Shown here: positions 7,631-16,059 of the stretch, one piece after another | How positions within the stretch are numbered: position 1 is the first letter of the stretch | Layout of the letters: each line of letters opens with the position of its first letter | NCBI RefSeq assembly: GCF_019024285.1 | Contig: NZ_WMKZ01000034.1 | Coordinates: 1-47,011, forward strand | Origin: Alkalihalobacterium elongatum | GTDB lineage: Bacteria; Bacillota; Bacilli; Bacillales; Bacillaceae_F | DNA: 47,011 bases | Reading direction: 5' to 3' | Position numbers and translations under genes: made by a program | Notes under the pieces: model-generated | Databases searched by the model: none | Seen by the model: the letters and a program-made list of their open reading frames with translations, nothing else | What the model was told of the DNA's origin: nothing

Positions 7631-8449
7631 CTATAAATCTATTATTTTTTTATTTGTTAATTCAAGCGCAGATTCCATTCCCTTTCTAAGGGTACTCTTG
7701 GTTGGGAATTGACTCAAATCTATTCCTAAATTGACAATAGTTTGTGCTATTTCAGGTCTAATTCCTACAAGAATACATCTTGAACCTACGAGACGAACTG
7801 CTTCAGCTGCTTGAATGATATGATGCGCAACCATCGTGTCAACCACTGGCACTCCCGTTATATCAATTAATACAACCTCAGCTCGGTGCTTAATTACACC
7901 ATTTAATAAGTTTTCCATTATTAATTTTGCCCTAGCTGTATCAATCGTTCCTATTAACGGCATAATTGAAATATTTTCGAAGATAGGAATTAAAGGTGCA
8001 GATAGCTCTAATAATGACAACTTTTGTAACTCAAATGTATTCTCCCATGACCCCGTGTAATTATGAATGACCTTATTAATAATTCCATCTATCCACGTTT
8101 CAATCTCATAAAAGAGCGAGACAATTCTCTTACTGTCACTTTCTCTTTCTGTTAGCATCTCAAGGATAACACGACGAAAAGCTTGCAAGCCTTGAGTAAT
8201 ATACTCTAACTGCATACCAGCACGAACCAGTCGCTCTGAGTATTGCCCAATTCGTTCTGTGGCTTCTGCCTGACTCCAATTTAATGTATCTAAAATTAAT
8301 TCAACAAACTCTTGATTTGTACTATCAAAGACGTGTTCAGTTACGTTTTTCATGTACGTCTCTTTTCGAACAGCCTCAATTTCCTTTAACCAGCGTGCTT
8401 TTAAATCTAATTTATTTTTCAATATAATTTCTATAATATCTGGTTCCAT
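7631..8449 (-). CDS. rsbR: RsbR, stressosome co-antagonist and sensor
   Basis: This 272-residue protein has an N-terminal non-heme-globin-like sensor domain and a C-terminal STAS domain. The two Thr phosphorylation regions are LIGTIDTARAKLIMENLL and VVLIDITGVPVVDT; the C-terminal half closely resembles B. subtilis RsbRA. It turrets the stressosome and tunes RsbT release. The ATG at 8449 has GGAGGTG seven bases upstream, so I prefer it over an in-frame start 15 bases earlier. It is the first gene of the rsbRSTUVW-sigB-rsbX operon. Confidence 0.96.
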   Translation of the reverse strand: MEPDIIEIILKNKLDLKARWLKEIEAVRKETYMKNVTEHVFDSTNQEFVELILDTLNWSQAEATERIGQYSERLVRAGMQLEYITQGLQAFRRVILEMLTERESDSKRIVSLFYEIETWIDGIINKVIHNYTGSWENTFELQKLSLLELSAPLIPIFENISIMPLIGTIDTARAKLIMENLLNGVIKHRAEVVLIDITGVPVVDTMVAHHIIQAAEAVRLVGSRCILVGIRPEIAQTIVNLGIDLSQFPTKSTLRKGMESALELTNKKIIDL

Positions 8450-8472
8450 AAAATACACCTCCACTACTAACT

Positions 8473-8501
8473 ATTATTTCACGTCTTCCAAAAAGTTGCA
8501 A
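8473..8501 (-). promoter_or_regulatory. SigA-type promoter for the rsbR operon
   Basis: TTGCAA and AATAAT are separated by 17 bases on the minus strand, about 24 bases before the rsbR start. This is the likely vegetative promoter of the eight-gene operon. Confidence 0.6.
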
Positions 8502-8516
8502 AAGATGTACTTTACT

Positions 8517-8852
8517 AGAAAAGTGAAAGCGACCGTTTAGCGGCGTATAGACTGGAGCCCTCCGTATGAGATAAAGGATACACAGCGAGGCACGAGCTGA
8601 TGTTGACTTATCGTAAGGAGGAGAGCGAAGTCCACTAGACGCTGGTCGCTGGAGCTAGACAAATAGAAAAGTGAAAGGTGCCAGCTTATCGGCGACAAGC
8701 GCTGGAGGACCAACGCTAAGTGTCCTGCTTTTTGGACACGTTCGATGGACCGAAGCGACCTCGAGCCGATGGCACCTGAAGCTAGACAGTTAGAAAAGCG
8801 GAAGCGACCACATAGCAGCGTAGGGACTGGAGCGAGCTGAACTTGAATACAT
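8517..8852. repeat. Array of three structured repeats (AGAAAAGTGAAAGCG type)
   Basis: The gene-free stretch between rsbR and mazF carries three diverged copies of one unit. Each begins AGAAAAG(T/C)G(A/G)AAG (at about 8517, 8664 and 8792), and the first two end with AGCTAGACA. Copy 1 (8517-8663) closes with GCGACC/GGTCGC (8529-8534/8644-8649). Copy 2 (8664-8790) closes with GGTGCCA/TGGCACC (8677-8683/8770-8776) plus an inner GTGTCC/GGACAC (8720-8725/8734-8739). Copy 3 is cut short at about 8852. The first stem differs in sequence between copies yet stays paired. I have seen similar heads in intergenic repeats of alkaliphilic bacilli, but cannot name a family here. Confidence 0.75.
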
Positions 8853-8853
8853 C

Positions 8854-8893
8854 AAAAAAAGCGTATGAAATATCTATTTCACACGCTTTTTCT
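8854..8893. terminator. Hairpin with flanking A and T runs
   Basis: AAAAAGCGT-A-TGAAAT pairs with ATTTCA-C-ACGCTTTTT (8856-8891). It can act as a terminator in either direction and lies between the repeat array and the mazF terminator. Confidence 0.6.
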
Positions 8894-8923
8894 AATTTAT
8901 ATCTATAACATTATTAATAAAAT

Positions 8924-8965
8924 AAAAAAGCTACCTCATCTTTTTACAGGAGAAGTAACTTTTTT
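8924..8965 (-). terminator. Terminator downstream of mazF
   Basis: On the minus strand GTTACTTC pairs with GAGGTAGC (two G-U pairs) across a short loop and is followed by TTTTTT. It lies 20 bases after the mazF stop. Confidence 0.7.
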
Positions 8966-8987
8966 CAAAAATAAGCGTACTCTAAAA

Positions 8988-9338
8988 TTAAAAATTAATA
9001 AGACCTAAACTAATTTGAAGAGCGTCATCCACTCGACTCATCATATCATCGTCTAAATGTGTGATTTTGTCAGTTAGTCGTTGTTTATCAATCGTCCTGA
9101 TTTGTTCTAACAAGATCACCGAATCTCGATCAAATCCATAACGCTTAGCGTTAATCTCAACATGAGTCGGTAACTTTGCCTTTTGAATTTGGGCTGTTAT
9201 CGCCGCGACGATGACAGTTGGACTAAACCGATTCCCGATATCATTTTGAATGATGAGAACAGGCCTAACTCCACCTTGCTCTGAACCAACAACAGGAGAT
9301 AGATCAGCAAAGTAAACATCGCCACGTTTTACAATCAA
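8988..9338 (-). CDS. ndoA: Endoribonuclease toxin NdoA (MazF family)
   Basis: This 116-residue protein is nearly identical to B. subtilis EndoA as I recall it: [32 protein letters not shown] and [11 protein letters not shown]. The catalytic residues Arg25 and Thr48 are present. It is a sequence-specific mRNA-cleaving toxin kept inactive by the adjacent antitoxin. It begins three bases after the antitoxin stop. The alr-mazE-mazF-rsbR order matches B. subtilis. Confidence 0.98.
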   Translation of the reverse strand: MIVKRGDVYFADLSPVVGSEQGGVRPVLIIQNDIGNRFSPTVIVAAITAQIQKAKLPTHVEINAKRYGFDRDSVILLEQIRTIDKQRLTDKITHLDDDMMSRVDDALQISLGLINF

Positions 9339-9341
9339 CAG

Positions 9342-9620
9342 CTACACCCCACTTACTAAGCGATCTAGGGTGTTCTCTGCTTCCTCCTCAGCAAGAAAGG
9401 CTTCTGATGCAATGTTTAAATTGATCTTCGCCATTTCCATATAACCCTGCTGCATCGACTCACGAATTTGACGTCTTTTTCGTTCACGAAGATACATCTT
9501 TGTTGCTTGGGAGATAAACTCACTCCTGTTAACATTTTCTTGCTTTACTACCCCATCTACTTCGTTTAAAAGGTTCTGCGGCAAACTAATCATAATTCGC
9601 TTTGTGGCTTGTTCAGACAC
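9342..9620 (-). CDS. ndoAI: Antitoxin EndoAI (MazE/YdcD, ribbon-helix-helix)
   Basis: This antitoxin of about 92 residues has an N-terminal ribbon-helix-helix DNA-binding domain (KRIMISLPQNLLNEVDG, NRSEFISQAT) and a conserved toxin-binding tail (GYMEMAKINLNIASEA, EAENTLDRLVSG). I prefer the GTG at 9620, because GGGGGT is eight bases upstream of it. An ATG two codons earlier (9626) has the SD almost on top of it. It likely shares a transcript with alr upstream and ndoA downstream. Confidence 0.95.
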   Translation of the reverse strand: MSEQATKRIMISLPQNLLNEVDGVVKQENVNRSEFISQATKMYLRERKRRQIRESMQQGYMEMAKINLNIASEAFLAEEEAENTLDRLVSGV

Positions 9621-9735
9621 AAACATACACCCCCAACGTACGGTACGACCTATTTACATTCCGTAATAATAATAGCACTGTCTAGGCTGAATTGCAAAGT
9701 CGTTCTTAATTATTTTGTAACTATTTATTTTTTCA

Positions 9736-10914
9736 TTAAGGTATTAATTTATTTTTTACTGCATATACCTCGCCATTCTTTAGATAAACTCTTGGAATTC
9801 TAGGGCCAATCATGCAAGGAATTTCATAGTTAATCGTCGATAATCGCTTGGCCACATCATCTATTGAAACCGTTTGGTTACCTTGGCAACCAATTAATGT
9901 CACCTTTGAACCAACAGGAAATTCATAAGGTAATTTTACCATACATTGATCCATACATATCCTGCCAACAAATGGAACATACTCTCCACCTACTAAAACT
10001 GAACCCCTTTGAGAAGAATGGTATCTAAACCACCCATCTGCATAGCCAATTGGAATCGTTCCAATCCATTCCCACTCACTAGTCTTATAAGTCACACCAT
10101 AACTGATGCCCTCTCCAGGCGGAACATGTTTGACTTGTATGAGCTTTGAATGTAGCGAGAATGCTTCTTTTAATTGTACTGGTAACTTGTCTTTTATTTC
10201 AATAGAAGGAGTAAGTCCGTACATCGAGATTCCGAGGCGAAACATGTTAAATGCCTTATCAGGGTGCATTAAACCAGTTGCACTATTGCCACAATGAATA
10301 ATCGAAAGATCTACTTGCCACTCTTCCAATGAGCATATCATTTGTGTAAAGCGTTCATGCTGTTTATTAAAATACTCGTCACAAAGTTCATCTGCTGTTG
10401 CAAAATGAGTATATATTCCTTCTAATAAAAAACGGTTATCGTCTTTTATTAGTTCAATTACAGTTTTTCCCTCTTTTCTATCTCTTATACCAATTCTCCC
10501 CATACCTGTATCGAATTTCAAATGGATTTTTATTTGCTTCTTTCCATTATACAGTCCTTTTGCTCGCTCTAACCATTCAGCTGCGAAAACAGTTACTGTC
10601 ACATCATATTTTGCAGCTATTTCTAAATCTTCAGGGCGAATAGCACCTAGTACTAGAATAGGTGCTGTTATATTAGCATGACGTAACTGAAGTGCTTCAT
10701 CTAAGACCGCTACAGCTAAATAGGATGCACCTGCTTCAATTGCCGCTTCGGCAACTGGTACTGCACCGTGACCGTAACCATCTGCCTTTACAACTGCCAT
10801 AATATCCATACTATGTTGAAAGCTTGCTTTAATATTCTTTACATTTTCAATTATACAATCAAGGTTAACCTCGACCCATGTATCACGATAATAAGAGTCG
10901 TTCCAACGTTGCAA
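9736..10914 (-). CDS. alr: Alanine racemase
   Basis: This PLP enzyme interconverts L- and D-alanine for peptidoglycan. The PLP lysine is in MAVVKADGYGHG (about residue 43), the catalytic tyrosine in GEGISYGVTYK, and the C-terminal barrel motif VGRICMDQCMV is present. I prefer a TTG start at 10914, six bases after AAGGTGGAG. A GTG four codons earlier (10926) would overlap its own SD. The C-terminus is slightly longer than usual (VYAVKNKLIP). It stands between ydcC-like and mazE, as in B. subtilis. Confidence 0.95.
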   Translation of the reverse strand: MQRWNDSYYRDTWVEVNLDCIIENVKNIKASFQHSMDIMAVVKADGYGHGAVPVAEAAIEAGASYLAVAVLDEALQLRHANITAPILVLGAIRPEDLEIAAKYDVTVTVFAAEWLERAKGLYNGKKQIKIHLKFDTGMGRIGIRDRKEGKTVIELIKDDNRFLLEGIYTHFATADELCDEYFNKQHERFTQMICSLEEWQVDLSIIHCGNSATGLMHPDKAFNMFRLGISMYGLTPSIEIKDKLPVQLKEAFSLHSKLIQVKHVPPGEGISYGVTYKTSEWEWIGTIPIGYADGWFRYHSSQRGSVLVGGEYVPFVGRICMDQCMVKLPYEFPVGSKVTLIGCQGNQTVSIDDVAKRLSTINYEIPCMIGPRIPRVYLKNGEVYAVKNKLIP

Positions 10915-11062
10915 AGCGTTCTCCACCTTCCAAAATGAAGCTAGTTCTCTTTATTGTGATTATCGTTTTCTTTGAACATACTGTCAACAACCCAAAAGTC
11001 ATATTCAAATTAAAACTAGCTTTTTATCCCATTTTTACTTTTAAAAATTCAATACATTAGAG

Positions 11063-11101
11063 CAAAAAAAGAAGAGGCTGACTATTAAGTGTCTAAGCCT
11101 C
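11063..11101 (-). terminator. Terminator downstream of the ydcC-like gene
   Basis: GAGGCTGAC (11074-11082) pairs with GTC-TA-AGCCTC (11091-11101), with a small bulge. The minus strand then reads TTCTTTTTTT. It is about 90 bases after the ydcC-like stop and upstream of alr. The rest of 10927-11188 shows no gene. Confidence 0.75.
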
Positions 11102-11188
11102 GTCTGTATAATATAATTCATGTTTCATTATATCAGTTACAGTACATGGCAAATCTACTTTGAAATCAGCCTCCTGCTATTTAGCTTG

Positions 11189-12205
11189 TTATTTTTCCAG
11201 TGTTCCGTATACCGAGCGAGCGATAGACATCATTTCTTCAGCCTCTAGGTCGTTCGATGCTAGATAGAAGTCAACTCCTTGGTAAGTCCACATTAATGAA
11301 CCGTTTGACATGACACCGACAGTAAAGCCTAGGTCTACTGGATCACCAGAGCTTACGTTCATTGGTGTACTAGCTGGAACAACTCGGCTCTTCTCTTGAA
11401 TTAGAGTAAAGTTATTTTCTCCAGAATACGTAAGAACGACTTTTTCACCGTCTTCAGTTCGAACCGTTTCTGAATTCGTTAATGCTGTGCCCTGTGGCTC
11501 ATACATCGGATAAAGTACAGTTAAAGGTGACGCTTCTTCCGCTAACGTTGGAACTTCTTGACCCATTTGTGCAGCTGTCATGTTACGTTCCATATCAAAA
11601 TCGTCTTCATTGAAGCTCGGATTCATAGAGAACGAACTGAAGTTCACTTGTACAAGTGGCTGTAAATCTGAATTCATGATTTTTACAGATGCTGGTGTAA
11701 GGTCTTTTTTGTTTAACATAATTTCTTGGCTATTTAAGTTTTTGTTTTGATAATTTGTTTTTGTTTGGAACACATAGTGATCCTCTGTAGCTTGGAACGT
11801 GCGATCTGGATCATTAAGGATATCAGCAATTAAAGATTCGTATAAGTAAACCTGGCTGTTGTTTTTTGGCCAATCACTTTGAAAACGGAAGCTTTTGTTT
11901 AGAGCTGGTGTTAATACGAATACCCCTTCATCATTACGAAGAATGATTTGACTTTGATTTTTCTCATCATTCTTTAACGCGACACGATAATGATTTTCAA
12001 CTTGATGCCATACTTCAACATCATACTGCTGTGGTTCTTTTCCTGTTTGTAATACCATCGTAGCATCTGTCTTATAGCCGGTCATTTCGCTAAGCTTTTG
12101 ATCTAACCCTTCAATAATGTCCTCTTGCGTTTTTTCACCGCAACCCGCTAATACAAGAGTGAGAATGACGCTGACGAACAATGCAACTAGTCCTTTCCTT
12201 CTCAC
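11189..12205 (-). CDS. LolA-like lipoprotein, YdcC family (sporulation-associated)
   Basis: This 338-residue lipoprotein has signal peptide RKGLVALFVSVILTLVLAGC with the lipobox Cys at 22. The rest has the LolA/LolB-like beta fold pattern of the B. subtilis YdcC family, including a C-terminal PVDLGFTVGVMSNGSLMWTY segment. It would be anchored to the outer face of the membrane. In B. subtilis the homologue is reported in the sporulation regulon; the molecular role is unknown. The start is GTG with GGGGTG seven bases upstream. It lies between acpS and alr, as in B. subtilis. Confidence 0.9.
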   Translation of the reverse strand: MRRKGLVALFVSVILTLVLAGCGEKTQEDIIEGLDQKLSEMTGYKTDATMVLQTGKEPQQYDVEVWHQVENHYRVALKNDEKNQSQIILRNDEGVFVLTPALNKSFRFQSDWPKNNSQVYLYESLIADILNDPDRTFQATEDHYVFQTKTNYQNKNLNSQEIMLNKKDLTPASVKIMNSDLQPLVQVNFSSFSMNPSFNEDDFDMERNMTAAQMGQEVPTLAEEASPLTVLYPMYEPQGTALTNSETVRTEDGEKVVLTYSGENNFTLIQEKSRVVPASTPMNVSSGDPVDLGFTVGVMSNGSLMWTYQGVDFYLASNDLEAEEMMSIARSVYGTLEK

Positions 12206-12589
12206 TACAGTTCACCCCTTTGTCTCATATTTCACGACAAAAGAAAGACATCAGTTATACGTTATAAAGTAATTAATTGTCTTCCGAGCTAAAGAAGAAG
12301 AGCGTGCCTATCATTTAATTTGTAATGTCACGGACTTAAGTCAAAGCCATAGCCGACAGAAAATACTAGCCTAAGCGACTTCTAGCTAAGAAGTTTATCA
12401 ATGATGCCAATGAAAAAGAAGTCCAAAATTTTCTATTCTATCGCTTATCACAAACCCCGTGTTAGACATTCATAATTAATAGTGCACGTCATTTCCACTC
12501 CGAGACTATGAGTCAATTACTCTAGTTGTAAACTGGCTTTCTCCTAACCGCACTATCACTATATGAGACAAACTCACACAATATGCAGA
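12206..12589. other. Gene-free stretch between ydcC-like gene and acpS
   Basis: These 384 bases are AT-rich on both strands. I found no ORF with an SD longer than 15 codons, no RNA motif and no terminator. A 14-codon frame on the minus strand (MTCTINYECLTRGL, after GGAGTGGAA) is too short to support. Confidence 0.5.
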
Positions 12590-12952
12590 CTAGCTTGACA
12601 AGCTTTCAATAATTACTTGAGCAACAGCGAATTCTTTTGAGTGAGAAATAGATACATGTACAATATCATTACCTTCCCAAAAGATTTTAGGCTTACCAGT
12701 ATGTACGTCATTTAAAATTTCAATATCATGCCACCCAACCTCTTTTGAAATGCCCGTACCCAACGCTTTAACAAACGCTTCTTTTACTGCAAAGCGTCCT
12801 GCTACAAACTCAATCTGGCGTTTATGTGAAAGGGTGTTGTATTTACTTCTTTCGCTTTTAGTTAATATCCGCATGATAAATTTATCTGTTCGTTCGATCG
12901 CCTTCTCAATCCTTGCAATTTCTACAATATCAATTCCTATTCCTATAATCAT
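12590..12952 (-). CDS. acpS: Holo-[acyl-carrier-protein] synthase
   Basis: This 120-residue AcpS-type phosphopantetheinyl transferase moves 4'-phosphopantetheine from CoA to the ACP serine in fatty-acid synthesis. The Mg-binding Asp8 is in GIGIDIVEIARIEKA, and the second signature is FVAGRFAVKEAFVKALG. The C-terminal HVSISHSKEFAVAQVI is typical. It is the divergent neighbour of the rhomboid gene, matching ydcA/acpS in B. subtilis. Confidence 0.97.
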   Translation of the reverse strand: MIIGIGIDIVEIARIEKAIERTDKFIMRILTKSERSKYNTLSHKRQIEFVAGRFAVKEAFVKALGTGISKEVGWHDIEILNDVHTGKPKIFWEGNDIVHVSISHSKEFAVAQVIIESLSS

Positions 12953-13134
12953 TGGCCTCGTTCTCCTTATTCTGGTACCACCATTATTGCCTACTATAAT
13001 AAAAATTCAACCTCAACTATAATAAACATACTAATTTGAAGTAGTGATATTCTCACCTTGCAATCATAAACTTATCATAACCTATTCATTTCATGATAGT
13101 ATGGAAGAGAAATGAAGTAAAAAGGTGGTTTTCT

Positions 13135-13881
13135 ATGTTTATTCGAAATGAAAGCTTTTACTCTTTCCGACGAAATTACCCTGTCATTACAGTTATTGTA
13201 GCTATTCACCTTATTCTTTTTATTTGGATGAACTTTTTACCTTTTGGCTATCTCGTTCGTAATATTGGAATAGGATTTAATCCAGCTGTTGCTCAAGGTG
13301 AATACTGGCGTCTCATTACACCTATTTTTATGCATTTAGGCGTAGGTCACGTGCTATTCAATTCCTTTTCACTCGTTTTATTTGGTCCTGCATTAGAAAA
13401 GATGCTTGGTAAGGTTAAATTTATTTCAATTTACTTATTAGCTGGTATTATTGCAAACATTGCTACTTTCTATTTGGGCGGCCTTTCATACCCACCACAT
13501 TTAGGAGCTTCTGGAGCGATCTTTGGTTTATTCGGTGTTTACCTCTACATGGTATTAAACAGAAAAGACCTAATCGACCAAGCTAATTCACAAATCGTAA
13601 TGACAATTTTAATTATTGGTCTTGTTATGACATTCGTAAATTCGAATATTAATATTCTTGCCCACTTATTTGGTTTAATTGGTGGGGCTGCACTCGCACC
13701 CCTCTTCCTTGCAAATGCACGCCCTTTTTACGCTTACAGACACGTTCATGACCCAGACGAAGTCACTTTTAACCCAAATCGTTGGCGCAAACGTCGTTTG
13801 AACGGTGCAGTTATTCAAAAAGCGCTTTGGATAGGTTTTGCTCTATTAGTTCTAATTGGGGTTATCATGCGTTTCTTTTAA
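13135..13881 (+). CDS. Rhomboid-family intramembrane serine protease (YdcA-like)
   Basis: This rhomboid is about 248 residues with six predicted membrane segments. The catalytic Ser is in HLGASGAIFGLFG, the catalytic His is in ILAHLFGLIGGAALA, and the L1-loop pattern is EYWRLITPIFMHLGVGHVLFN. It cleaves membrane-protein substrates within the bilayer; substrates are unknown. I chose the ATG at 13135 because AAAAGGTGG lies six bases upstream. The in-frame ATG at 13093 lacks an SD. Confidence 0.93.
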   Translation: MFIRNESFYSFRRNYPVITVIVAIHLILFIWMNFLPFGYLVRNIGIGFNPAVAQGEYWRLITPIFMHLGVGHVLFNSFSLVLFGPALEKMLGKVKFISIYLLAGIIANIATFYLGGLSYPPHLGASGAIFGLFGVYLYMVLNRKDLIDQANSQIVMTILIIGLVMTFVNSNINILAHLFGLIGGAALAPLFLANARPFYAYRHVHDPDEVTFNPNRWRKRRLNGAVIQKALWIGFALLVLIGVIMRFF

Positions 13882-13890
13882 AATTAATGT

Positions 13891-13926
13891 TTAAGAGGCT
13901 GACCCATAATGAATGAGTCAGCTTTT
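13891..13926 (+). terminator. Terminator after the rhomboid gene
   Basis: GGCTGAC (13897-13903) pairs with GTCAGCT (13917-13922 region), followed by TTTTTC. It lies about 15 bases after the stop codon. Confidence 0.8.
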
Positions 13927-13969
13927 TCATTTTCTATATATATATGACTATCCTTGTATTAATTAAGAC

Positions 13970-14005
13970 AAAAGAAAAAGAGCACACTTCACATTTGTGC
14001 TCTTT
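13970..14005 (-). terminator. Terminator after the manganese-type binding-protein gene
   Basis: AAAGAGCACA (13977-13986) pairs with TGTGCTCTTT (13996-14005). The minus strand continues TTCTTTTGTC. Confidence 0.8.
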
Positions 14006-14034
14006 CAAACTTGTATCTTATTTAATTTTATAAA

Positions 14035-14940
14035 TTATTGACTTAATCCATTGACGAAAACATTAACGTTATGTTCCATCATTTTAATATAAGTCTCTGC
14101 TCCTGAACCATCTTGACCGACAGCATCAGTATACACTTCTCCAGCAATTTCAACTCCAGCATTATTAGCAACTGTTTCCATATAACGCTGATCTACTGTC
14201 GTTTCAACAAATACAGCGGGTAAATTTCTTTCTTGAATTTTATCTACTAACCCTGAAATTTGACTAGGTGTACCTTCTTCGTGTGAGTTGATTTCCCAAA
14301 TGCCTGCAGTATCGATTCCATACGCCTGCCCAAAGTAGCGAAATGCATCTTCACTTATAGCAATCATACGGAAGTCTTCTGCGATTGTACTCATTTCAGC
14401 CTTTATCCATGCATCCAACTCTTCTAATTCTTGTATATAAGCTTCTGCATTTGCGCGGTACGTATCTTCCCCATCAGGATCTCTTTCAACTAAATCATCA
14501 ACTAGATTATTAACCATTAAGATGACATTTTGAACATCAAGCCAAATGTGAGGATCGTCACCATCTTCATTAGTAAGTGGAATCGCAGTAACACCTTCAG
14601 AAAGAGTTACAACTGGAATATCTCCAGCGTTTTGAACGAGCTTTTCAAGCCACTCTTCAAGTCCCAATCCATTTATATAAAAAACATCAGAATCACTAAC
14701 CTTTTGGAAATCACTAGGAATTGGCTCATATTCGTGTGGTTCTTCCCCAATTGGAACGATATACTCTACCGTCCCACGATCTCCAATTACATTTCCAACA
14801 ATATCACCTAAAATAGAAAAACTAGTGGTGATATCTAGCCCTTCTTTTGTACCTGCTTGTTCCTCGTCTCCGCCGCCGCATGCAACTAAAAATAACGACA
14901 TTACCATAGCTGACGCTAATAAAAGTAATCGTTTCTTCAC
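14035..14940 (-). CDS. Cluster A-I metal-binding lipoprotein, manganese type (MntA/PsaA-like)
   Basis: This 301-residue lipoprotein starts at GTG 14940, six bases after AGGGGGA, with lipobox LFLVACG. It is an ABC-transporter substrate-binding protein of the ZnuA/TroA family. Likely metal ligands are His in EEPHEYEP, His in DDPHIWLD, Glu in ISEDAFRYFGQAYG and Asp in VYTDAVGQDG. Glu at the third position, where Zn-type proteins have His, and the lack of a His-rich loop point to manganese (or iron). An MntR-box-like sequence upstream agrees. No ABC permease or ATPase lies next to it, so it must work with components encoded elsewhere. Confidence 0.88.
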   Translation of the reverse strand: MKKRLLLLASAMVMSLFLVACGGGDEEQAGTKEGLDITTSFSILGDIVGNVIGDRGTVEYIVPIGEEPHEYEPIPSDFQKVSDSDVFYINGLGLEEWLEKLVQNAGDIPVVTLSEGVTAIPLTNEDGDDPHIWLDVQNVILMVNNLVDDLVERDPDGEDTYRANAEAYIQELEELDAWIKAEMSTIAEDFRMIAISEDAFRYFGQAYGIDTAGIWEINSHEEGTPSQISGLVDKIQERNLPAVFVETTVDQRYMETVANNAGVEIAGEVYTDAVGQDGSGAETYIKMMEHNVNVFVNGLSQ

Positions 14941-14998
14941 AACAATTCCCCCTTCAACATATACGTACGTTAGTACAAGTTCTTTCATTCATATAAAA

Positions 14999-15016
14999 TT
15001 GTTTCCCTTAGGCAAG
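14999..15016 (-). promoter_or_regulatory. Putative MntR operator
   Basis: The minus strand reads CTTGCCTAAGGGAAACAA. This closely resembles the MntR box (TTTGCCTTAAGGAAAC type) found before Bacillus mntH and mntABCD. It lies 60 bases before the binding-protein start and would repress it when manganese is plentiful. It is identified by sequence similarity only. Confidence 0.7.
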
Positions 15017-15156
15017 TTTTTAGGTAAAAAAATACCTTGTCTTTACCACAATCAATAATGTTGACTTAATACAACAATTATTTTTTCATATTTATGATTA
15101 TTTGTCTAGACGTTTCTCCAAAAAAAAAATAAAAATGGGCACCTTGGTACTCATTT

Positions 15157-15654
15157 TTATTTCCTATCATATAACTTATAAACGTTTCCATCAATTAAAG
15201 AACAAATGCTTACATATAAATGGTTAGTTGTACTCATTTTCTCCAAATAGCTTTTGACTTGATTACACATTAGCATTGCTTCTTGTACATCTGTCTCGAT
15301 TACAAAAATAGTTGCACGGATCCCATTACTTTTGGACATTTGGCTAATAATCACTGGCTGATCATTGATAATTTTGCAGCAGCAAGCACCTTCATTATAA
15401 GCGAAACCTTTTAGTAATAGGTCAGTCGTTTTAGCTAAGACCGTGTAATAATCAGTAGTTGAGTGAAATTCTTCAATATTTATTTTCTTCCAATGCTCAG
15501 CAATTAATAACAATACATGATATGAACTTCTTTCGTTTTTATCAATGCTATAATACTCATCTATTATTTGATTAACAATTGCTTGTAATCTGTTCTTTAA
15601 GACCTCTTTCCCTAAAAAACAACCTTTCTCTAACCGTAAATGACTTCGAGACAT
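15157..15654 (-). CDS. Hypothetical protein, downstream partner of the DUF2325 gene
   Basis: I do not recognise this 165-residue protein. It has no signal peptide or membrane segment. Visible features are a helical N-terminal half (KNRLQAIVNQIIDEYYS, YHVLLLIAEHWKK), a cluster EGACCCKI with three consecutive cysteines near residue 92, and an alternating beta/alpha C-terminal half (IRATIFVIETDVQEAMLMC). The ATG follows AGGTG. It lies 15 bases after the DUF2325 gene, so it is almost certainly in one transcript with it and under the same two Fur boxes. A terminator-like hairpin is not obvious; the gene ends near the MntR region. Confidence 0.75.
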   Translation of the reverse strand: MSRSHLRLEKGCFLGKEVLKNRLQAIVNQIIDEYYSIDKNERSSYHVLLLIAEHWKKINIEEFHSTTDYYTVLAKTTDLLLKGFAYNEGACCCKIINDQPVIISQMSKSNGIRATIFVIETDVQEAMLMCNQVKSYLEKMSTTNHLYVSICSLIDGNVYKLYDRK

Positions 15655-15669
15655 TTGAACACCTACATT

Positions 15670-15993
15670 CTAGTTTGAAATTTGACAGTTATTTTTATTT
15701 GGACAGCCTTCATACTGGCAGCTGCCAATTGCTTGATAAATTGAGCACCACGAACGTTTCGCGTAACAGATAGGAACGCCCTGTTCATTCGCTTTCTTTT
15801 TTAAAACAGAAGATAAATTATGATTTATGTAATCAGTAAGAACGAGGACTAAGTCGATATGAGCAGGAATTTCCCTTTTCACTTGTTGAACCTTTCTTCC
15901 ACTGACATGAATCACTTCATTGAACCCTACGGTAGCTAATTTACTTGGTATTTTCCCTAAATGATCAGCACCGACAATAAGAAGAGCAGACAC
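15670..15993 (-). CDS. DUF2325 family protein with C-terminal Cys cluster, Fur-controlled
   Basis: This small cytoplasmic protein (107 residues from the GTG at 15993) shows the DUF2325 pattern: LLIVGADHLG, GFNEVIHVSGRK, HIDLVLVLTDYINHNLS and GVPICYAKRSWCSIYQAI, an alpha/beta fold of unknown function. After the domain is CQYEGCPNKNNC, three cysteines with possible metal-binding spacing. The GTG start has AAAGGAGG seven bases upstream; upstream in-frame starts have none. Two strong Fur-box matches lie in its promoter region. Iron-dependent repression is inferred; the function is unknown. Confidence 0.8.
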   Translation of the reverse strand: MSALLIVGADHLGKIPSKLATVGFNEVIHVSGRKVQQVKREIPAHIDLVLVLTDYINHNLSSVLKKKANEQGVPICYAKRSWCSIYQAIGSCQYEGCPNKNNCQISN

Positions 15994-16022
15994 ACTTAAT
16001 TCCTCCTTTAGTAATATCAATT

Positions 16023-16041
16023 GATAATAATTTTCATTTTC
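16023..16041 (-). promoter_or_regulatory. Fur box 1 before the DUF2325 operon
   Basis: GATAATAATTTTCATTTTC matches the 19-base Fur consensus GATAATGATTATCATTATC at 16 positions. It lies 30 bases before the GTG start. Confidence 0.7.
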
Positions 16042-16059
16042 ACTAACTATATTTTAATT

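Noticed and set aside
12206-12589. Decayed gene between the ydcC-like gene and acpS
   Set aside because: No frame in any of the six readings shows residual similarity I can recognise, and stops are spread evenly.
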